The notes under the pieces are model-generated. The model was given only the letters and a program-made list of their open reading frames with translations, was not told the origin of the DNA and ran no database searches. A DNA stretch of 64,000 nt from Legionella gratiana (GTDB lineage: Bacteria > Pseudomonadota > Gammaproteobacteria > Legionellales > Legionellaceae): assembly GCF_001467695.1 (NCBI RefSeq), contig NZ_LNYE01000020.1, forward strand, positions 62,001 through 126,000. Reading direction: 5' to 3'. The position numbers and the translations under genes were made by a program. This document shows, piece by piece, positions 36,374 to 46,445 of the stretch (position 1 is the first letter of the stretch; each line of letters starts with the position of its first letter).

Positions 36374-37494
36374 TTTAACCATACTTCTCGATTCACATAA
36401 TCCACATAGCTGGTCACAATGCGAACTATTTTTTTCGAAACACACCCACCTTCATAATCCGAAACTACAGAAAAGGTACGTGAGTCTTGATTATGTTGGG
36501 AAGTGACGATACGCACCGCATTTAAAACACTAGAAGTTTTAAGTCCACACATGATTAAAGTAGCTTCATCCATTCCCTCAGGACGTTCATGCGTGTTGCG
36601 AATAGTCACTGCTGGCAGATTTAAAAGAGAAGCTTCTTCTGTAATTGTGCCGCTATCCGATAAAATGCAATAAGCGTCCATTTGTAATTTAACATAATCC
36701 AGAAAACCAAACGGTTTTAAAAAACGAATACGAGAATCCAGTTGTGTCACATTCAGCGCTTCCAGACGCTTTTTTGTTCTAGGATGTGTTGAAACAACAA
36801 TAGGCATATCATATTCTTTTGCTAACGCACATAATGTTTCCAGTAAATCGTGTAGATTGGCCGGGATGTCCACATTTTCTTCCCGATGATTGCTCACTAA
36901 GAAATACTGTTGAGGATTTAAATCAAGTTGTGATAAAACAGTTGATGATAAAATTTTAGGCATAAAATGATTCAGTACTTCCTGCATGTGCGATCCCGTT
37001 TTAATAACGCGCTCTGCGGGTATTCCTTCCTGAATTAAATAGCGACGGGCATGTTCTGATAAGACAAGATTAATATCACTTAAATGATCGAGCACTTTAC
37101 GATTAAGCTCTTCAGGTACCCGCTGGTCAAAGCATCGATTACCTGCCTCCATATGAAATACCGGTATTTTGCGTCGCTTGGCTGAAATCACTGACAAACA
37201 AGAATTCGTATCACCATACAGAAGAAGTGCATCAGGCTGTTCTTTTTCCAAAACTTCATCTGCTTTTTCAATAATTCGAGCAATTGCGCGTGCAGCTGTA
37301 TCTCCTACTGCATCTAGAAAATAATCGGGTTTACGTATTTCTAAATCATCAAAAAAAATCTGATTGAGTTCATAGTCAAAATTCTGACCGGTATGAACTA
37401 AAATATGTTGGGTATGCTTATCAAATTCTGCGATGACACGAGACATTTTGATCAATTCAGGTCTTGTTCCAACAATAGTCATCACTTTGAGCAT
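36370..37494 (-). CDS. Non-hydrolysing UDP-sugar 2-epimerase (WecB/WbjD/FnlC-like)
   Basis: A 374-residue GT-B-fold epimerase with GTRPELIKMSRVI at the N-terminus, SNHREENVD in the middle, and DSGTITEEASLLNLPAVTIRNTHERPEG at the UDP site. WecB itself makes UDP-ManNAc, but the WbjD/CapG/FnlC subgroup epimerises UDP-L-PneNAc-type or L-RhaNAc sugars to L-FucNAc or L-QuiNAc. The presence of a 5-inverting dehydratase and an SDR reductase at the other end of the locus favours the second role. Its stop codon abuts the miniature element. Confidence 0.85.
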   Translation of the reverse strand: MLKVMTIVGTRPELIKMSRVIAEFDKHTQHILVHTGQNFDYELNQIFFDDLEIRKPDYFLDAVGDTAARAIARIIEKADEVLEKEQPDALLLYGDTNSCLSVISAKRRKIPVFHMEAGNRCFDQRVPEELNRKVLDHLSDINLVLSEHARRYLIQEGIPAERVIKTGSHMQEVLNHFMPKILSSTVLSQLDLNPQQYFLVSNHREENVDIPANLHDLLETLCALAKEYDMPIVVSTHPRTKKRLEALNVTQLDSRIRFLKPFGFLDYVKLQMDAYCILSDSGTITEEASLLNLPAVTIRNTHERPEGMDEATLIMCGLKTSSVLNAVRIVTSQHNQDSRTFSVVSDYEGGCVSKKIVRIVTSYVDYVNREVWLK

Positions 37495-37594
37495 TTCAGA
37501 ATATCCTAAATTTTAACCGATGAGTGCGTCAATTTATCATAAAACAAATGGTAATAACAGAATTCATAAAAATGCTCGCTATTAAAACAAAGAC

Positions 37595-38866
37595 TCAACT
37601 AAGAACAGCAACCAACCGTCTATGAGCACAATAATGAAACATACTAATTGAACCAGCCACAGCAAAAAGTATAGGAATGAAAAAGTTAAAATTGATTCCA
37701 GTAAACTCAATGATAAGTACAATTGCTGTGATTGGCATCTTTTGTGCAGCAGCAAGAAACGCTGCGCCACCAATTACCGCAAAAGCAGATATGGAGATCC
37801 CCGGCCACAAATAACTCCAAAGAATACCCAAAATAACAGCCATTAAAGCTCCATTTGCAAGTGAGGGAGTCAGTATTCCACCTGAAGCACCTGCCTGTAT
37901 ACTCGTACAAACAATTAAAACTCTAAGTATAAATAGGACTATAGCTACTCCTAGCCCTAACATATTTCCATCGAATCCTAACTGGGCGGCAGAGCGTCCA
38001 TTTCCTAATATTTCTGGAAAATAAATCGATATAAGACCAATTATAAAAAAATTAACAATACAAAGTACCATAATTTTCCAATCACGTGGGGCTCTGCTTT
38101 GGGCTCTATTGGTCATCTCTTTAAACCAATACGCTGAAAAACCAAAAATAGGCCCTGATATAATCGCCCAAATAACCACTGATGTATCAAGCATAAAAGA
38201 AGGTATATGGTATAAGGATTGATTACCTAGCCCAATCCACGAGATGGCTACTGCTATCGCAGCTGTAGTAACTGCGGGGATCACGGCAAACACGCGAAAA
38301 GAGCCGAGTAAAACCTCTAAAGTAAACATGGCTCCACCAAAAGGAACATTATAAACAGCAGCAAGTCCTGCCCCAGCAGCGCAAGCCACCAGTATTTGAC
38401 TTTCTTTGGGATGTAGCTTCATTTTATTAGTGAGCCAGCATGCAAACGTTGCCGCCAACTCACGAGGAGCAACCTCACGTCCTAAAGGGGATCCTAAAGC
38501 TACTGTAATTATCTGGAGCAAGACATGGATAACCGTAGTTGTTATAGGCATATAGGGTCTAGGTGATTTAATGGCATTTGCAATACTCACTAAAGGTTTT
38601 CCATAACGAAAAACAGCCCACCAACCAAAACCTGCAATGAAACCGCAAAACAGTAGTGTAGTGACTCTCCTGGGGGGAGTTGACATACTAGCAACGTATA
38701 GAAAACTCTCACCCTGAAAAATAGGAACTACGGTATGCTCATAAGCCAAGTGTTGCAGAAAATGCAGCAATAGGGCTAAAAACATACCCCCAAAACCTGA
38801 GAAGATCCCAATAGCTATTGTGGCAAAAAAAAGAAGAGGCCATCGAGATGCTCTATGTTGGGTCAT
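37595..38866 (-). CDS. ClC family chloride channel/transporter
   Basis: A 423-residue ClC protein with the selectivity stretches LGSPLGREVAPRELAATF (gating glutamate in GRE) and YNVPFGGAMFTLEVLLGSF. In E. coli ClC-ec1 the internal proton glutamate E203 follows another Glu (IIEEM); here the matching position appears to be Val (TLEVL), as in chloride channels. No C-terminal CBS domains are present. Located in the inner membrane; it may help acid tolerance or anion balance. Not part of the polysaccharide locus. Confidence 0.9.
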   Translation of the reverse strand: MTQHRASRWPLLFFATIAIGIFSGFGGMFLALLLHFLQHLAYEHTVVPIFQGESFLYVASMSTPPRRVTTLLFCGFIAGFGWWAVFRYGKPLVSIANAIKSPRPYMPITTTVIHVLLQIITVALGSPLGREVAPRELAATFACWLTNKMKLHPKESQILVACAAGAGLAAVYNVPFGGAMFTLEVLLGSFRVFAVIPAVTTAAIAVAISWIGLGNQSLYHIPSFMLDTSVVIWAIISGPIFGFSAYWFKEMTNRAQSRAPRDWKIMVLCIVNFFIIGLISIYFPEILGNGRSAAQLGFDGNMLGLGVAIVLFILRVLIVCTSIQAGASGGILTPSLANGALMAVILGILWSYLWPGISISAFAVIGGAAFLAAAQKMPITAIVLIIEFTGINFNFFIPILFAVAGSISMFHYCAHRRLVAVLS

Positions 38867-38935
38867 GAACCTCTCCTATTAATTCATAACGGAATCTGAG
38901 CGTTTAATCCTATGCAAGCTAAAAGCACCGCTTTT

Positions 38936-39535
38936 CTAGGATAATTTTCCTGCAACTTGCAATTGATGCGCAACCATACGAGCAAGGTAGTCAAACTCAA
39001 TATTTACCTCTTGCCCAGGTTTTAAAAAACTCAAGGTGGTATTAAGTAATGTATGCGGAACAAGCATTAATTTAATGCGTTGTTCCGCAACTGAATTAAT
39101 GGTTAAACTCACCCCTTCAACAGTAATACTCCCTTTAGGGATTAAATACAACATTGCATTAGCGTCAAACCCACTGAGCTCTATTTCAACAAACTCATTC
39201 ATCTGCTTAATAAAATGGATCTGAGCAATTGCATCTACATGTCCACTCACATAATGACCACCAAAACGTGTAGATGCAAGCATAGCGCGTTCTAAATTTA
39301 CTTCGTCACCTGATCTTAAACGACCTAAAGTAGTTCTATTCAACGTTTCAGGAGAAACATCAAAACACAAATCGAAACCATCAGAAGGTAATAAGGTTAA
39401 ACAGACGCCATTAACTGCTATACTTTCGCCTACTTGCAATTGTTCAAAAGCAGATGAGATAACCAACCGATTAGCACCTTCACGGCTCCAATTGCTAATC
39501 ACAGTACCCTTTCTTTCAATTATTCCAGTAAACAT
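38936..39535 (-). CDS. ribE: Riboflavin synthase, alpha subunit
   Basis: A 199-residue protein with two lumazine-binding repeats, beginning MFTGIIERKGTV and having VNGVCLTL in the first and VEGVSLTINSV in the second. It converts two molecules of dimethyl-ribityl-lumazine to riboflavin. It starts 9 bases after the 544-residue hypothetical protein, in an apparent operon with yciA. Other rib genes are not in the window, and no FMN riboswitch was recognised. Confidence 0.95.
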   Translation of the reverse strand: MFTGIIERKGTVISNWSREGANRLVISSAFEQLQVGESIAVNGVCLTLLPSDGFDLCFDVSPETLNRTTLGRLRSGDEVNLERAMLASTRFGGHYVSGHVDAIAQIHFIKQMNEFVEIELSGFDANAMLYLIPKGSITVEGVSLTINSVAEQRIKLMLVPHTLLNTTLSFLKPGQEVNIEFDYLARMVAHQLQVAGKLS

Positions 39536-39544
39536 GGATTTATC

Positions 39545-41179
39545 TTACTCCTGACTCAAATGAGTTCTTCTTTCTTGCATGGTCTCTACACTATTAATTA
39601 CTGTTTGCCGACAAATCTCTTGCATCACTGGAATTTCTTTAAGGGGTACTCCCTCATGAATTGAATAAGCAATAAGAAAACTATCTCGCCATATTTTTTC
39701 ATTTCTTTTTTCTTTGGCTTTCATCCATAGAGCAACCCATAAAAAGTGAAACTGCCATTTACTACGATGCAATTCCATTTCTTCTGTAAATACTGCATCT
39801 ATAGCATCTTTCATACGGCAAACTCTAATCCCATCAACAAAACTACTGTTGTGATTCACTATCTTATCAATTACAGGATTTTCCAAAAACCAAGATTCAG
39901 TAAATGATTTATTTTTTAGCCATGCTTTTGAACGCTGTAAAGACTCTTTTATTGCTTCTTGAGTAAACGGAGTAATTTGTACGCCTAATTGCTCAAATAA
40001 ATAGTCTAAATCCAATTTTTGCGGTCGCAAACGAACTCCAAGTGACTCTTGAATTTCCAAAAAATGTACATTAGGTATTTCACCTTGCTCGATTGTTACT
40101 GCGAGAAAATGTTCTACAATCAGGGTGAAATAGGATAAATCAACTTCACGTAAAGTCACATTCTCATCAAAAGCTTGATTGTAATAGTTTTTCACCTCTT
40201 TTGATGAAATTGTAGGGGTGATCCATGCATCTTTAAGACCCGACTCATACTTAAGCAATAGCCCACAAAGTCTATTTTTTCTACTCTTACGTATATGAAG
40301 AAAAATACCTTGAGAGCCACTACCATCTACTTCTGTCGCTCTGATTGTCATGTTAGCTATCTCGGTCTCAGGAGTAAATACAACTCCCTTTTTACGTTGT
40401 ATTTTTATCCAGGAATTAAAAAGATCGTGATAGCGTTCAGGGTACCAATACTTAATGGTTTGTAATCGAGAAAGAGAAATAGACGTTAAAGTAACTAAAT
40501 CCATGACTTGCTGCATAGTCGCAATAGCTACTTCACGCACTTCTACATTTGGATGTAACAATATAAGTACAGCAATGTCAGCGCCTTCTTCAATGTTATA
40601 GAGATCAATTAGAAGATCGGCAAAAAAATCGGCAGGCATAGCATAGCTTTGAGCAAAGAAATTTTCAGCAATATCAAAAACAGAAAGATCAGATAATTCA
40701 TGAATTAGATCACGAATTGCGTCTAAATGGGATAAGGGCTCATCATCATTAATGAACTCTTCCTCATCACTAGCCAAATCATAATAAGCATTTTTTAAAT
40801 CATCAGTAAGCTCAACATGAGACTCATAAAAAGAATTCAAGATAGGTAACCAAAAACTTAATGTATGTTTTTGGGAGTTTATCAGTTCCGCTAAGTGATT
40901 CATTAATTGCGTTAATGTCTTAGCACTGGCTTTATTTGATTCTGCTGCACCTTGTAATTGAGCAACACAAATATCCAAAGCAAAAACGCAAGCGGAATAA
41001 ACAGAAAGTCCTTCGTCTAACTTTTCTTCCAAATTATTAATAATATCGATGAGCTTAAAAGCAAGTTCTGGCTGTTGGAAAAATAGAACATACAATTGAG
41101 GATCGGGTTCAGAGTTTTGCTCAATTAAAGTAGCCATCTCAGTGAGTAAATGGTACAGTTCTGGCGAATTACTGGTCAT
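39545..41179 (-). CDS. Hypothetical protein, 544 aa
   Basis: I do not recognise the family. The protein is soluble and mostly helical. Its first 200 residues look HEAT-like (repeated short helices, then VLILLHPNVEVREVAIATMQQVMDLV, which reads as one HEAT repeat), and an acidic patch (SDEEEFINDDEP) lies near residue 145. The middle carries a beta-rich part around RATEVDGSGSQGIFLHIRKSRKN. No signal or membrane span. ATG overlaps the yciA stop (ATGA) and ribE follows 9 bases later, so it is translated with metabolic genes, which argues for a housekeeping rather than effector role. Confidence 0.8.
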   Translation of the reverse strand: MTSNSPELYHLLTEMATLIEQNSEPDPQLYVLFFQQPELAFKLIDIINNLEEKLDEGLSVYSACVFALDICVAQLQGAAESNKASAKTLTQLMNHLAELINSQKHTLSFWLPILNSFYESHVELTDDLKNAYYDLASDEEEFINDDEPLSHLDAIRDLIHELSDLSVFDIAENFFAQSYAMPADFFADLLIDLYNIEEGADIAVLILLHPNVEVREVAIATMQQVMDLVTLTSISLSRLQTIKYWYPERYHDLFNSWIKIQRKKGVVFTPETEIANMTIRATEVDGSGSQGIFLHIRKSRKNRLCGLLLKYESGLKDAWITPTISSKEVKNYYNQAFDENVTLREVDLSYFTLIVEHFLAVTIEQGEIPNVHFLEIQESLGVRLRPQKLDLDYLFEQLGVQITPFTQEAIKESLQRSKAWLKNKSFTESWFLENPVIDKIVNHNSSFVDGIRVCRMKDAIDAVFTEEMELHRSKWQFHFLWVALWMKAKEKRNEKIWRDSFLIAYSIHEGVPLKEIPVMQEICRQTVINSVETMQERRTHLSQE

Positions 41180-41559
41180 TTTTGCTTAGGCACCTGTCTT
41201 GGTCTACCCTCTTCATCCAGAGCCACAAAAACAAAAACACCCTCGGTCACTTGATATGCTTCGTTTTGAGTTGCAGGATGAGCCCAGACTTCGACACAAA
41301 GGGTCATGGAAGTATTACCTTGTTTTACCAAATGTACGTAACAACTCACCAGATCACCAACATGTACTGGTTTTAAAAAACTCATGGAATGAATGGCAAC
41401 TGTTGCCACTCGCCCTAAGGCTAATCTTTTTGCCAAGATTCCTGCGGCTAAATCCATCTGTGAAACTATCCATCCACCAAATATATCACCATTAGGATTA
41501 GTATATGCGGGCATTGCCAAAGTTTGGATTGTAAGCTCTCCCTTTGGAGTACTGGTCAT
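41176..41559 (-). CDS. yciA: Acyl-CoA thioesterase YciA
   Basis: A 127-residue hotdog-fold thioesterase. Family stretches NPNGDIFGGWIVSQMDLAAG (with catalytic Asp and the Gly-rich turn) and VATVAIHSMSFLKPVHVGD are present. YciA hydrolyses a wide range of acyl-CoAs and works in the cytoplasm as a hexamer. It is first in a three-gene unit yciA-544 aa protein-ribE, with ATGA overlap. Confidence 0.93.
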   Translation of the reverse strand: MTSTPKGELTIQTLAMPAYTNPNGDIFGGWIVSQMDLAAGILAKRLALGRVATVAIHSMSFLKPVHVGDLVSCYVHLVKQGNTSMTLCVEVWAHPATQNEAYQVTEGVFVFVALDEEGRPRQVPKQK

Positions 41560-41655
41560 TATTTTCCACCATATCTATGTATCGATAAAATCAAAATTAA
41601 TCTGCTGCCATTAAATTAATGTGAACTTCAGATAAGGAGCGGCTCATTTTTACCA

Positions 41656-41766
41656 CGAACCGCTCGGGCTGAGGAGGCATTTATGCCGTCTCGAAGCCTT
41701 ATATGGGATTAATGTTTCGTGCCAAAGCTTCGAGACGATACTTAAACATTTCCTCAGCCCGAACAG
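41656..41766. repeat. Long imperfect palindrome (intergenic element)
   Basis: Left arm 41656-41700 and right arm 41725-41766 pair over about 40 bases with few mismatches; the best matching cores are TCGGGCTGAGGA with TCCTCAGCCCGA and GTCTCGAAGC with GCTTCGAGAC. A shorter outer pair (GATAAGG near 41631, CCTTATC near 41796) may mark the real ends. No target duplication was seen. A diverged piece recurs near 46291. Confidence 0.65.
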
Positions 41767-41819
41767 ACCTAGATATCGACTAGATCTTATATAACCCTTA
41801 TCCGTATCTACATGATTAT

Positions 41820-44168
41820 TTATTGATTGCGTTTTAATTTAGCTAATGCATCTGCCATTGCTGTATTAAATACTGTTTTTTTAACAGGCTCAACTTTTTT
41901 ACCCATTTCAGGTTTTTTCTTATGTTCTGCTTTTTTAGCCTGGGGTATTTTTTTTGTTTCAGGAGCTTTAGCCGTTTTTTTCACTGGAGCACTTAAAGGT
42001 TCATCTTCTAATTTCATGCTCAAACCAATACGCTTTCTTTCTCTATCTACTTCGATTACCTTAACTGTTATAATATCGCCAGCTTTCACTACAGTCCGTG
42101 GATCTGAAATGAATTTATGCGTCATTGCTGAAATATGGACTAATCCATCCTGATGTACACCAATATCAACAAAAGCACCGAAATTAGTCACATTACTGAC
42201 CACACCCTCAAGAATCATACCTTCTTGCAGATGCTCAATGTCTTCAACACCTTCTTTAAATTGTGCCGTCTTAAATTCCGGCCTAGGATCACGTCCTGGT
42301 TTTTCTAACTCACTCAATACATCTCTAATAGTAGGTAAACCAAATTGTTCATCAACAAATTGCGCTGCATTCACGCTGCGTAATTCTTCTTTATTACCAA
42401 TCAAATTTTTTATATCTATTTTTTTATTAGCGATAATTCTTTCAACCAATAAATAAGCCTCTGGATGCACACAAGATGCATCCAAGGGATTATCTCCATT
42501 CATAATGCGTAAAAATCCAGCTGCTTGTTGAAACGCTTTTTCGCCCATACGACCAACATTTTTTAATTCCATTCTATTTTTAAACGCCCCATGTTCATCA
42601 CGATAGAGCACTATATTTTTAGCTAATGTTTCATTTAGGCCAGAAATATGGGATAACAAAGCTGCCGAAGCAGTATTGACATCTACACCTACTGCATTAA
42701 CACAATCCTCTACCACACCATCAAGACTTCGAGCGAGGCGAGTTTGATTTACATCATGCTGATATTGACCCACACCAATCGATTTGGCCTCTATTTTTAC
42801 CAACTCAGCAAGAGGATCCTGCAAACGTCTTGCAATAGAAACAGCTCCTCTTAAGGTTACATCCAAATCGGGGAACTCTTGCGAGGCAATTTCTGAAGCA
42901 GAATATACAGATGCCCCTGCCTCACTCACGATTACTTTATTGAGCCTTAAATCGGGGTACATTTTGATAAGTTCAGAGACCAAGCGCTCCGTTTCGCGAG
43001 AGCCTGTGCCATTACCAATGCTAATTAAGTTAACCTGATATTTTGCCGCTAGTTTAGCTAAGTCAGTAATTGCTGAGTGCCATTCATTTTGTGGTGCAAA
43101 TGGAAAAATAACCGTGTAATCCAGTAGCTTACCTGTTTCATCAACCACAACCACTTTAACCCCTGTTCTAATTCCAGGATCCAGTCCAATGGTAATTTTG
43201 GGGCCAGCGGGAGCTGCAAGTAATAAATCACGTAAATTTCTTGAAAATACTTTAATTGCTTCTTCATCCGCAATTTCACGTAAGCGAGTAAGCAACTCCA
43301 ATTCAAGCTTAGTAAATAATTTTACCTTCCAGGTAAGGCGCACTGTTTCTAACAACCAACTATCTGCCTTTCTTTGACGATCAGCGATATGGAAATGGGC
43401 TGCAACTTTATTTTCACCGTAAGAAAGATCATTCTCAGGTAAAACTAAGCTCACTTGCAACACACTTTCACGACGTCCGCGAAATAATGCTAAAGCACGG
43501 TGTGATGGGATTTTTTTAATTGCCTCAGAATAATCAAAATAATCTGAAAACTTGTTGATTGTTTCTTTTTTCTTGGCACTACCTATTGATTTAACAATGC
43601 CATGTTGCCATAAATATTCTCGCAATTCATTAATCAAATCGGCATCTTCAGCAAAATGCTCCATTAATATATGGCGCGCCCCTTCTAAGGCTGCCTTGAT
43701 ATCCTCGACTCCAGCTTCAAGATTAACAAACCGCGCCGCTTCTTCTTCGGGATCTCTATCTGGATTTTTCCAAAGTGTTTGGGCTAATGGATCAAGTCCC
43801 GCCTCTACAGCGATTTGTGCTTTAGTTCGACGCTTAGGCCTAAATGGCAAATATAAATCTTCGAGTCGCGTTTTCGTGTCCGCAGCCAAAATACTCTTTT
43901 CAAGTTCAGGGGTTAATTTTTCTTGTTCACGGATTGACTGTAAAACCACGGCGCGACGTTCATCTAATTCGCGCAAATAATGCACTCGCTCCTCAATAAA
44001 ACGTAATTGTACATCATCGAGTCCTTCCGTAGCTTCCTTTCGATAACGAGCAATAAAAGGAATTGTTGCTCCCTCGCTCAGCAGACGAATGGCCGCCTCT
44101 ACCTGCGCGGGTTTAACTTTAATCTCTTGCGCAATAATTGCAGCTAATCCCAACATCTCTTGAGTCAT
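41820..44168 (-). CDS. tex: Transcription accessory protein Tex
   Basis: A 782-residue nucleic-acid-binding protein. Features in order: N-terminal helical region with [23 protein letters not shown], the YqgF-like nuclease-fold domain ([18 protein letters not shown]), the helix-hairpin-helix part ([23 protein letters not shown]) and an S1 RNA-binding domain ([25 protein letters not shown]). The tail is rich in Lys, Ala and Pro. Tex is a conserved protein linked to transcription and RNA handling. It is monocistronic. A long open frame on the opposite strand at 43552-43980 is a shadow. Confidence 0.96.
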   Translation of the reverse strand: MTQEMLGLAAIIAQEIKVKPAQVEAAIRLLSEGATIPFIARYRKEATEGLDDVQLRFIEERVHYLRELDERRAVVLQSIREQEKLTPELEKSILAADTKTRLEDLYLPFRPKRRTKAQIAVEAGLDPLAQTLWKNPDRDPEEEAARFVNLEAGVEDIKAALEGARHILMEHFAEDADLINELREYLWQHGIVKSIGSAKKKETINKFSDYFDYSEAIKKIPSHRALALFRGRRESVLQVSLVLPENDLSYGENKVAAHFHIADRQRKADSWLLETVRLTWKVKLFTKLELELLTRLREIADEEAIKVFSRNLRDLLLAAPAGPKITIGLDPGIRTGVKVVVVDETGKLLDYTVIFPFAPQNEWHSAITDLAKLAAKYQVNLISIGNGTGSRETERLVSELIKMYPDLRLNKVIVSEAGASVYSASEIASQEFPDLDVTLRGAVSIARRLQDPLAELVKIEAKSIGVGQYQHDVNQTRLARSLDGVVEDCVNAVGVDVNTASAALLSHISGLNETLAKNIVLYRDEHGAFKNRMELKNVGRMGEKAFQQAAGFLRIMNGDNPLDASCVHPEAYLLVERIIANKKIDIKNLIGNKEELRSVNAAQFVDEQFGLPTIRDVLSELEKPGRDPRPEFKTAQFKEGVEDIEHLQEGMILEGVVSNVTNFGAFVDIGVHQDGLVHISAMTHKFISDPRTVVKAGDIITVKVIEVDRERKRIGLSMKLEDEPLSAPVKKTAKAPETKKIPQAKKAEHKKKPEMGKKVEPVKKTVFNTAMADALAKLKRNQ

Positions 44169-44353
44169 TTACATCCCCGTAACACATAAATAGATAACAA
44201 TTAATTATCCCACCCTAACTTCATCAGGTAACTAGTGAAGATCCTGTTGCACTTACTTCATCCAAGCTCCACGATCCTATTCTACAAGCTCTCCTTCTCA
44301 GAACAAACAGGAGAAAAATGAATTAAGGATGACTAATAAAAAACGCCACATTA

Positions 44354-46168
44354 TCACTCAACAGTTACTGATTTGGCAAGATTACGTGGTTGATCCACAT
44401 CGGTACCTTTGACAACAGCAACATGATAGGCCAACAACTGTAAAGGGATAGTATAAATTATAGGAGCAACCCAAGAACCACAAGAGGGAACTTTAATTAA
44501 GTGCGCTCCATTGGCACGCCAACTTTGGCCATCATCAACAAAAACAAATAATTGACCCCCTCTTGCACTTACTTCATGCAAATTAGATTTTAATTTATCA
44601 AGAAGTTCATCATTTGGAGCAACAGCCACAACCGGCATGCTTTCATCAACTAAAGCGAGTGGCCCATGTTTTAGTTCACCAGAAGGATAAGCTTCAGCAT
44701 GAATATAGGAAATTTCTTTAAGTTTTAACGCACCTTCTAAAGCAACCGGATATTCAACACCACGTCCTAGAAATAAGGCGTGCGCTTTATTCACAAATAG
44801 AGAGGCTAAGTTTTCAATTTCTCCATTCATCTTTAATACCCGCTCACAGCATGCAGGTAACTCTTGTAATTGTTTTATAACTTCATTGGCTCGACTATCA
44901 GGACAAAGAGCGGTAGCTAACATTAAAAGCGCGGCTAATTGAGTAGTAAATGCCTTGGTAGATGCCACACCAATTTCAACCCCTGCTCGTGTTAGAAAGA
45001 CACAATCAGCCTCTCTTACTAAAGTACTCGTTGCTACATTACAAATAGCCAAACTGGCTAAATACGGCATCTCCTTTGCTTTCTGTAAGGCAGCAAGAGT
45101 ATCTGCTGTTTCACCTGATTGAGAAATAGTTATGAACAATGTGTCCTTGGGAACTACTACATCGCGATAACGATATTCACTAGCAATTTCAACTTGGGTA
45201 GGGAACCCAGCTAGAGACTCCAACCAATACTTAGCAACCATTCCTGCATGATAACTAGTACCACAAGCAACAATATGAATTTGTTTTATTAGTGGAAATA
45301 CATGAGAAGCACGTTCACCAAAACTAGACTTAAGCACTTCAAGAGTATTCACACGGCCTTCTATAGTATCAGCCAGCACTTTAGATTGTTCAAAGATTTC
45401 TTTGAGCATGAAATGTCGATAGGGACCTTTAGTTACAATTTCGGCCTCACTCATTAAAAGATGAGAAGGGCGCTCAACAACTGAACCTGATGAATCATAA
45501 ATAGCAACGTTTTTGGAAGTAATAAACGCACTATCTCCTTCCTCTAAATAGTAGACTGATTGTGCAAAAGCTTTTAATGCCAGGCTATCAGAAGCAATAA
45601 AATTTTCACCAATGCCCATGCCAACAACTAAAGGACTTCCTTTGCGGACAGCAACTAACTCCATAGGTCTTTGTTGATGGATTACGCCTATAGCAAAAGC
45701 ACCGTGCATTTCTGCTGCTGCAGCCTGCACGGCTGCAAGTAAATGTTCACGTTGAAGATAATGGTAATGAATCAAATGAGCAGCAACTTCCGTATCTGTT
45801 TCAGAAGTAAACAGATATCCTCTTGTAATTAATTCTTGGCGCAGTTTTTCATAATTTTCAATAATTCCATTATGCACTAATGCAATTTGTCCATGAGATA
45901 AATGAGGATGTGCATTTTGCTCTGAAGGCTTACCGTGTGTGGCCCATCGTGTATGAGCAATTCCGGTATTTCCCATAACGGCAGTTTCTTGCATGGCATC
46001 GGCTAAATTTTGTACCTTACCCTGAATTCGTACGCGCTTTAAATGCCCATGGTTATCAATTACCGCAATACCTGCAGAATCATAACCTCTATATTCTAAG
46101 CGCCGTAACCCTTCCAGTAAAATTTTACTAATATCCCTTTCAGATACAGCTCCGATTATTCCACACAT
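44354..46168 (-). CDS. glmS: Glucosamine-6-phosphate synthase (isomerizing)
   Basis: A 604-residue enzyme that makes glucosamine-6-phosphate from fructose-6-phosphate and glutamine, the first step to UDP-GlcNAc. The N-terminal glutaminase begins MCGIIGAV with the catalytic Cys2, two SIS domains follow (IVACGTSYHAGM; FLGRGVEYPVALEGALKLKEISYIHAEAYPSGELKHGP), and the C-terminus DVDQPRNLAKSVTVE is the conserved end. Its product feeds peptidoglycan, lipopolysaccharide and the amino sugars of the 21-37 kb locus. No glmS ribozyme is seen, as expected in gamma-proteobacteria. Confidence 0.98.
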   Translation of the reverse strand: MCGIIGAVSERDISKILLEGLRRLEYRGYDSAGIAVIDNHGHLKRVRIQGKVQNLADAMQETAVMGNTGIAHTRWATHGKPSEQNAHPHLSHGQIALVHNGIIENYEKLRQELITRGYLFTSETDTEVAAHLIHYHYLQREHLLAAVQAAAAEMHGAFAIGVIHQQRPMELVAVRKGSPLVVGMGIGENFIASDSLALKAFAQSVYYLEEGDSAFITSKNVAIYDSSGSVVERPSHLLMSEAEIVTKGPYRHFMLKEIFEQSKVLADTIEGRVNTLEVLKSSFGERASHVFPLIKQIHIVACGTSYHAGMVAKYWLESLAGFPTQVEIASEYRYRDVVVPKDTLFITISQSGETADTLAALQKAKEMPYLASLAICNVATSTLVREADCVFLTRAGVEIGVASTKAFTTQLAALLMLATALCPDSRANEVIKQLQELPACCERVLKMNGEIENLASLFVNKAHALFLGRGVEYPVALEGALKLKEISYIHAEAYPSGELKHGPLALVDESMPVVAVAPNDELLDKLKSNLHEVSARGGQLFVFVDDGQSWRANGAHLIKVPSCGSWVAPIIYTIPLQLLAYHVAVVKGTDVDQPRNLAKSVTVE

Positions 46169-46330
46169 AATCTTCTCCTCGCTTCACTAAACCTTATTTG
46201 AACGATATATGAATAAATAAGACGGGAATTATGCCACAAACATGAGTAAATCACTAACACGTTTGCTCAAAGAATCAGAAAGGGGCTAGTTCTGTTCGGG
46301 CAGAGAAAATACGCCGCTACCATTAAATTA

Positions 46331-46363
46331 ATCGTCATCCCTCGCTTTGCTCAGAATGACGAT
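46331..46363. repeat. Hairpin repeat with ATCGTCAT arms
   Basis: ATCGTCAT / ATGACGAT arms enclose CCCTCGCTTTGCTCAGA. The reverse complement shares GAGCAAAGCGAG(G/A)GAT with 58517-58532, so it is a copy of a dispersed intergenic repeat downstream of glmS. It may also end glmS or plaC transcripts, but no T-run follows. Confidence 0.5.
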
Positions 46364-46445
46364 TTTGCGGACATACTTAACTTAATATCAGTAGTCCTCA
46401 GACAGCTGCAAGACTAATAAATCACAAAACTACAGATCACTTCCA

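Noticed and set aside
43552-43980. 142-residue open frame on the plus strand
   Set aside because: It is antisense to tex, Ser-rich and low in complexity; a shadow of a conserved gene.
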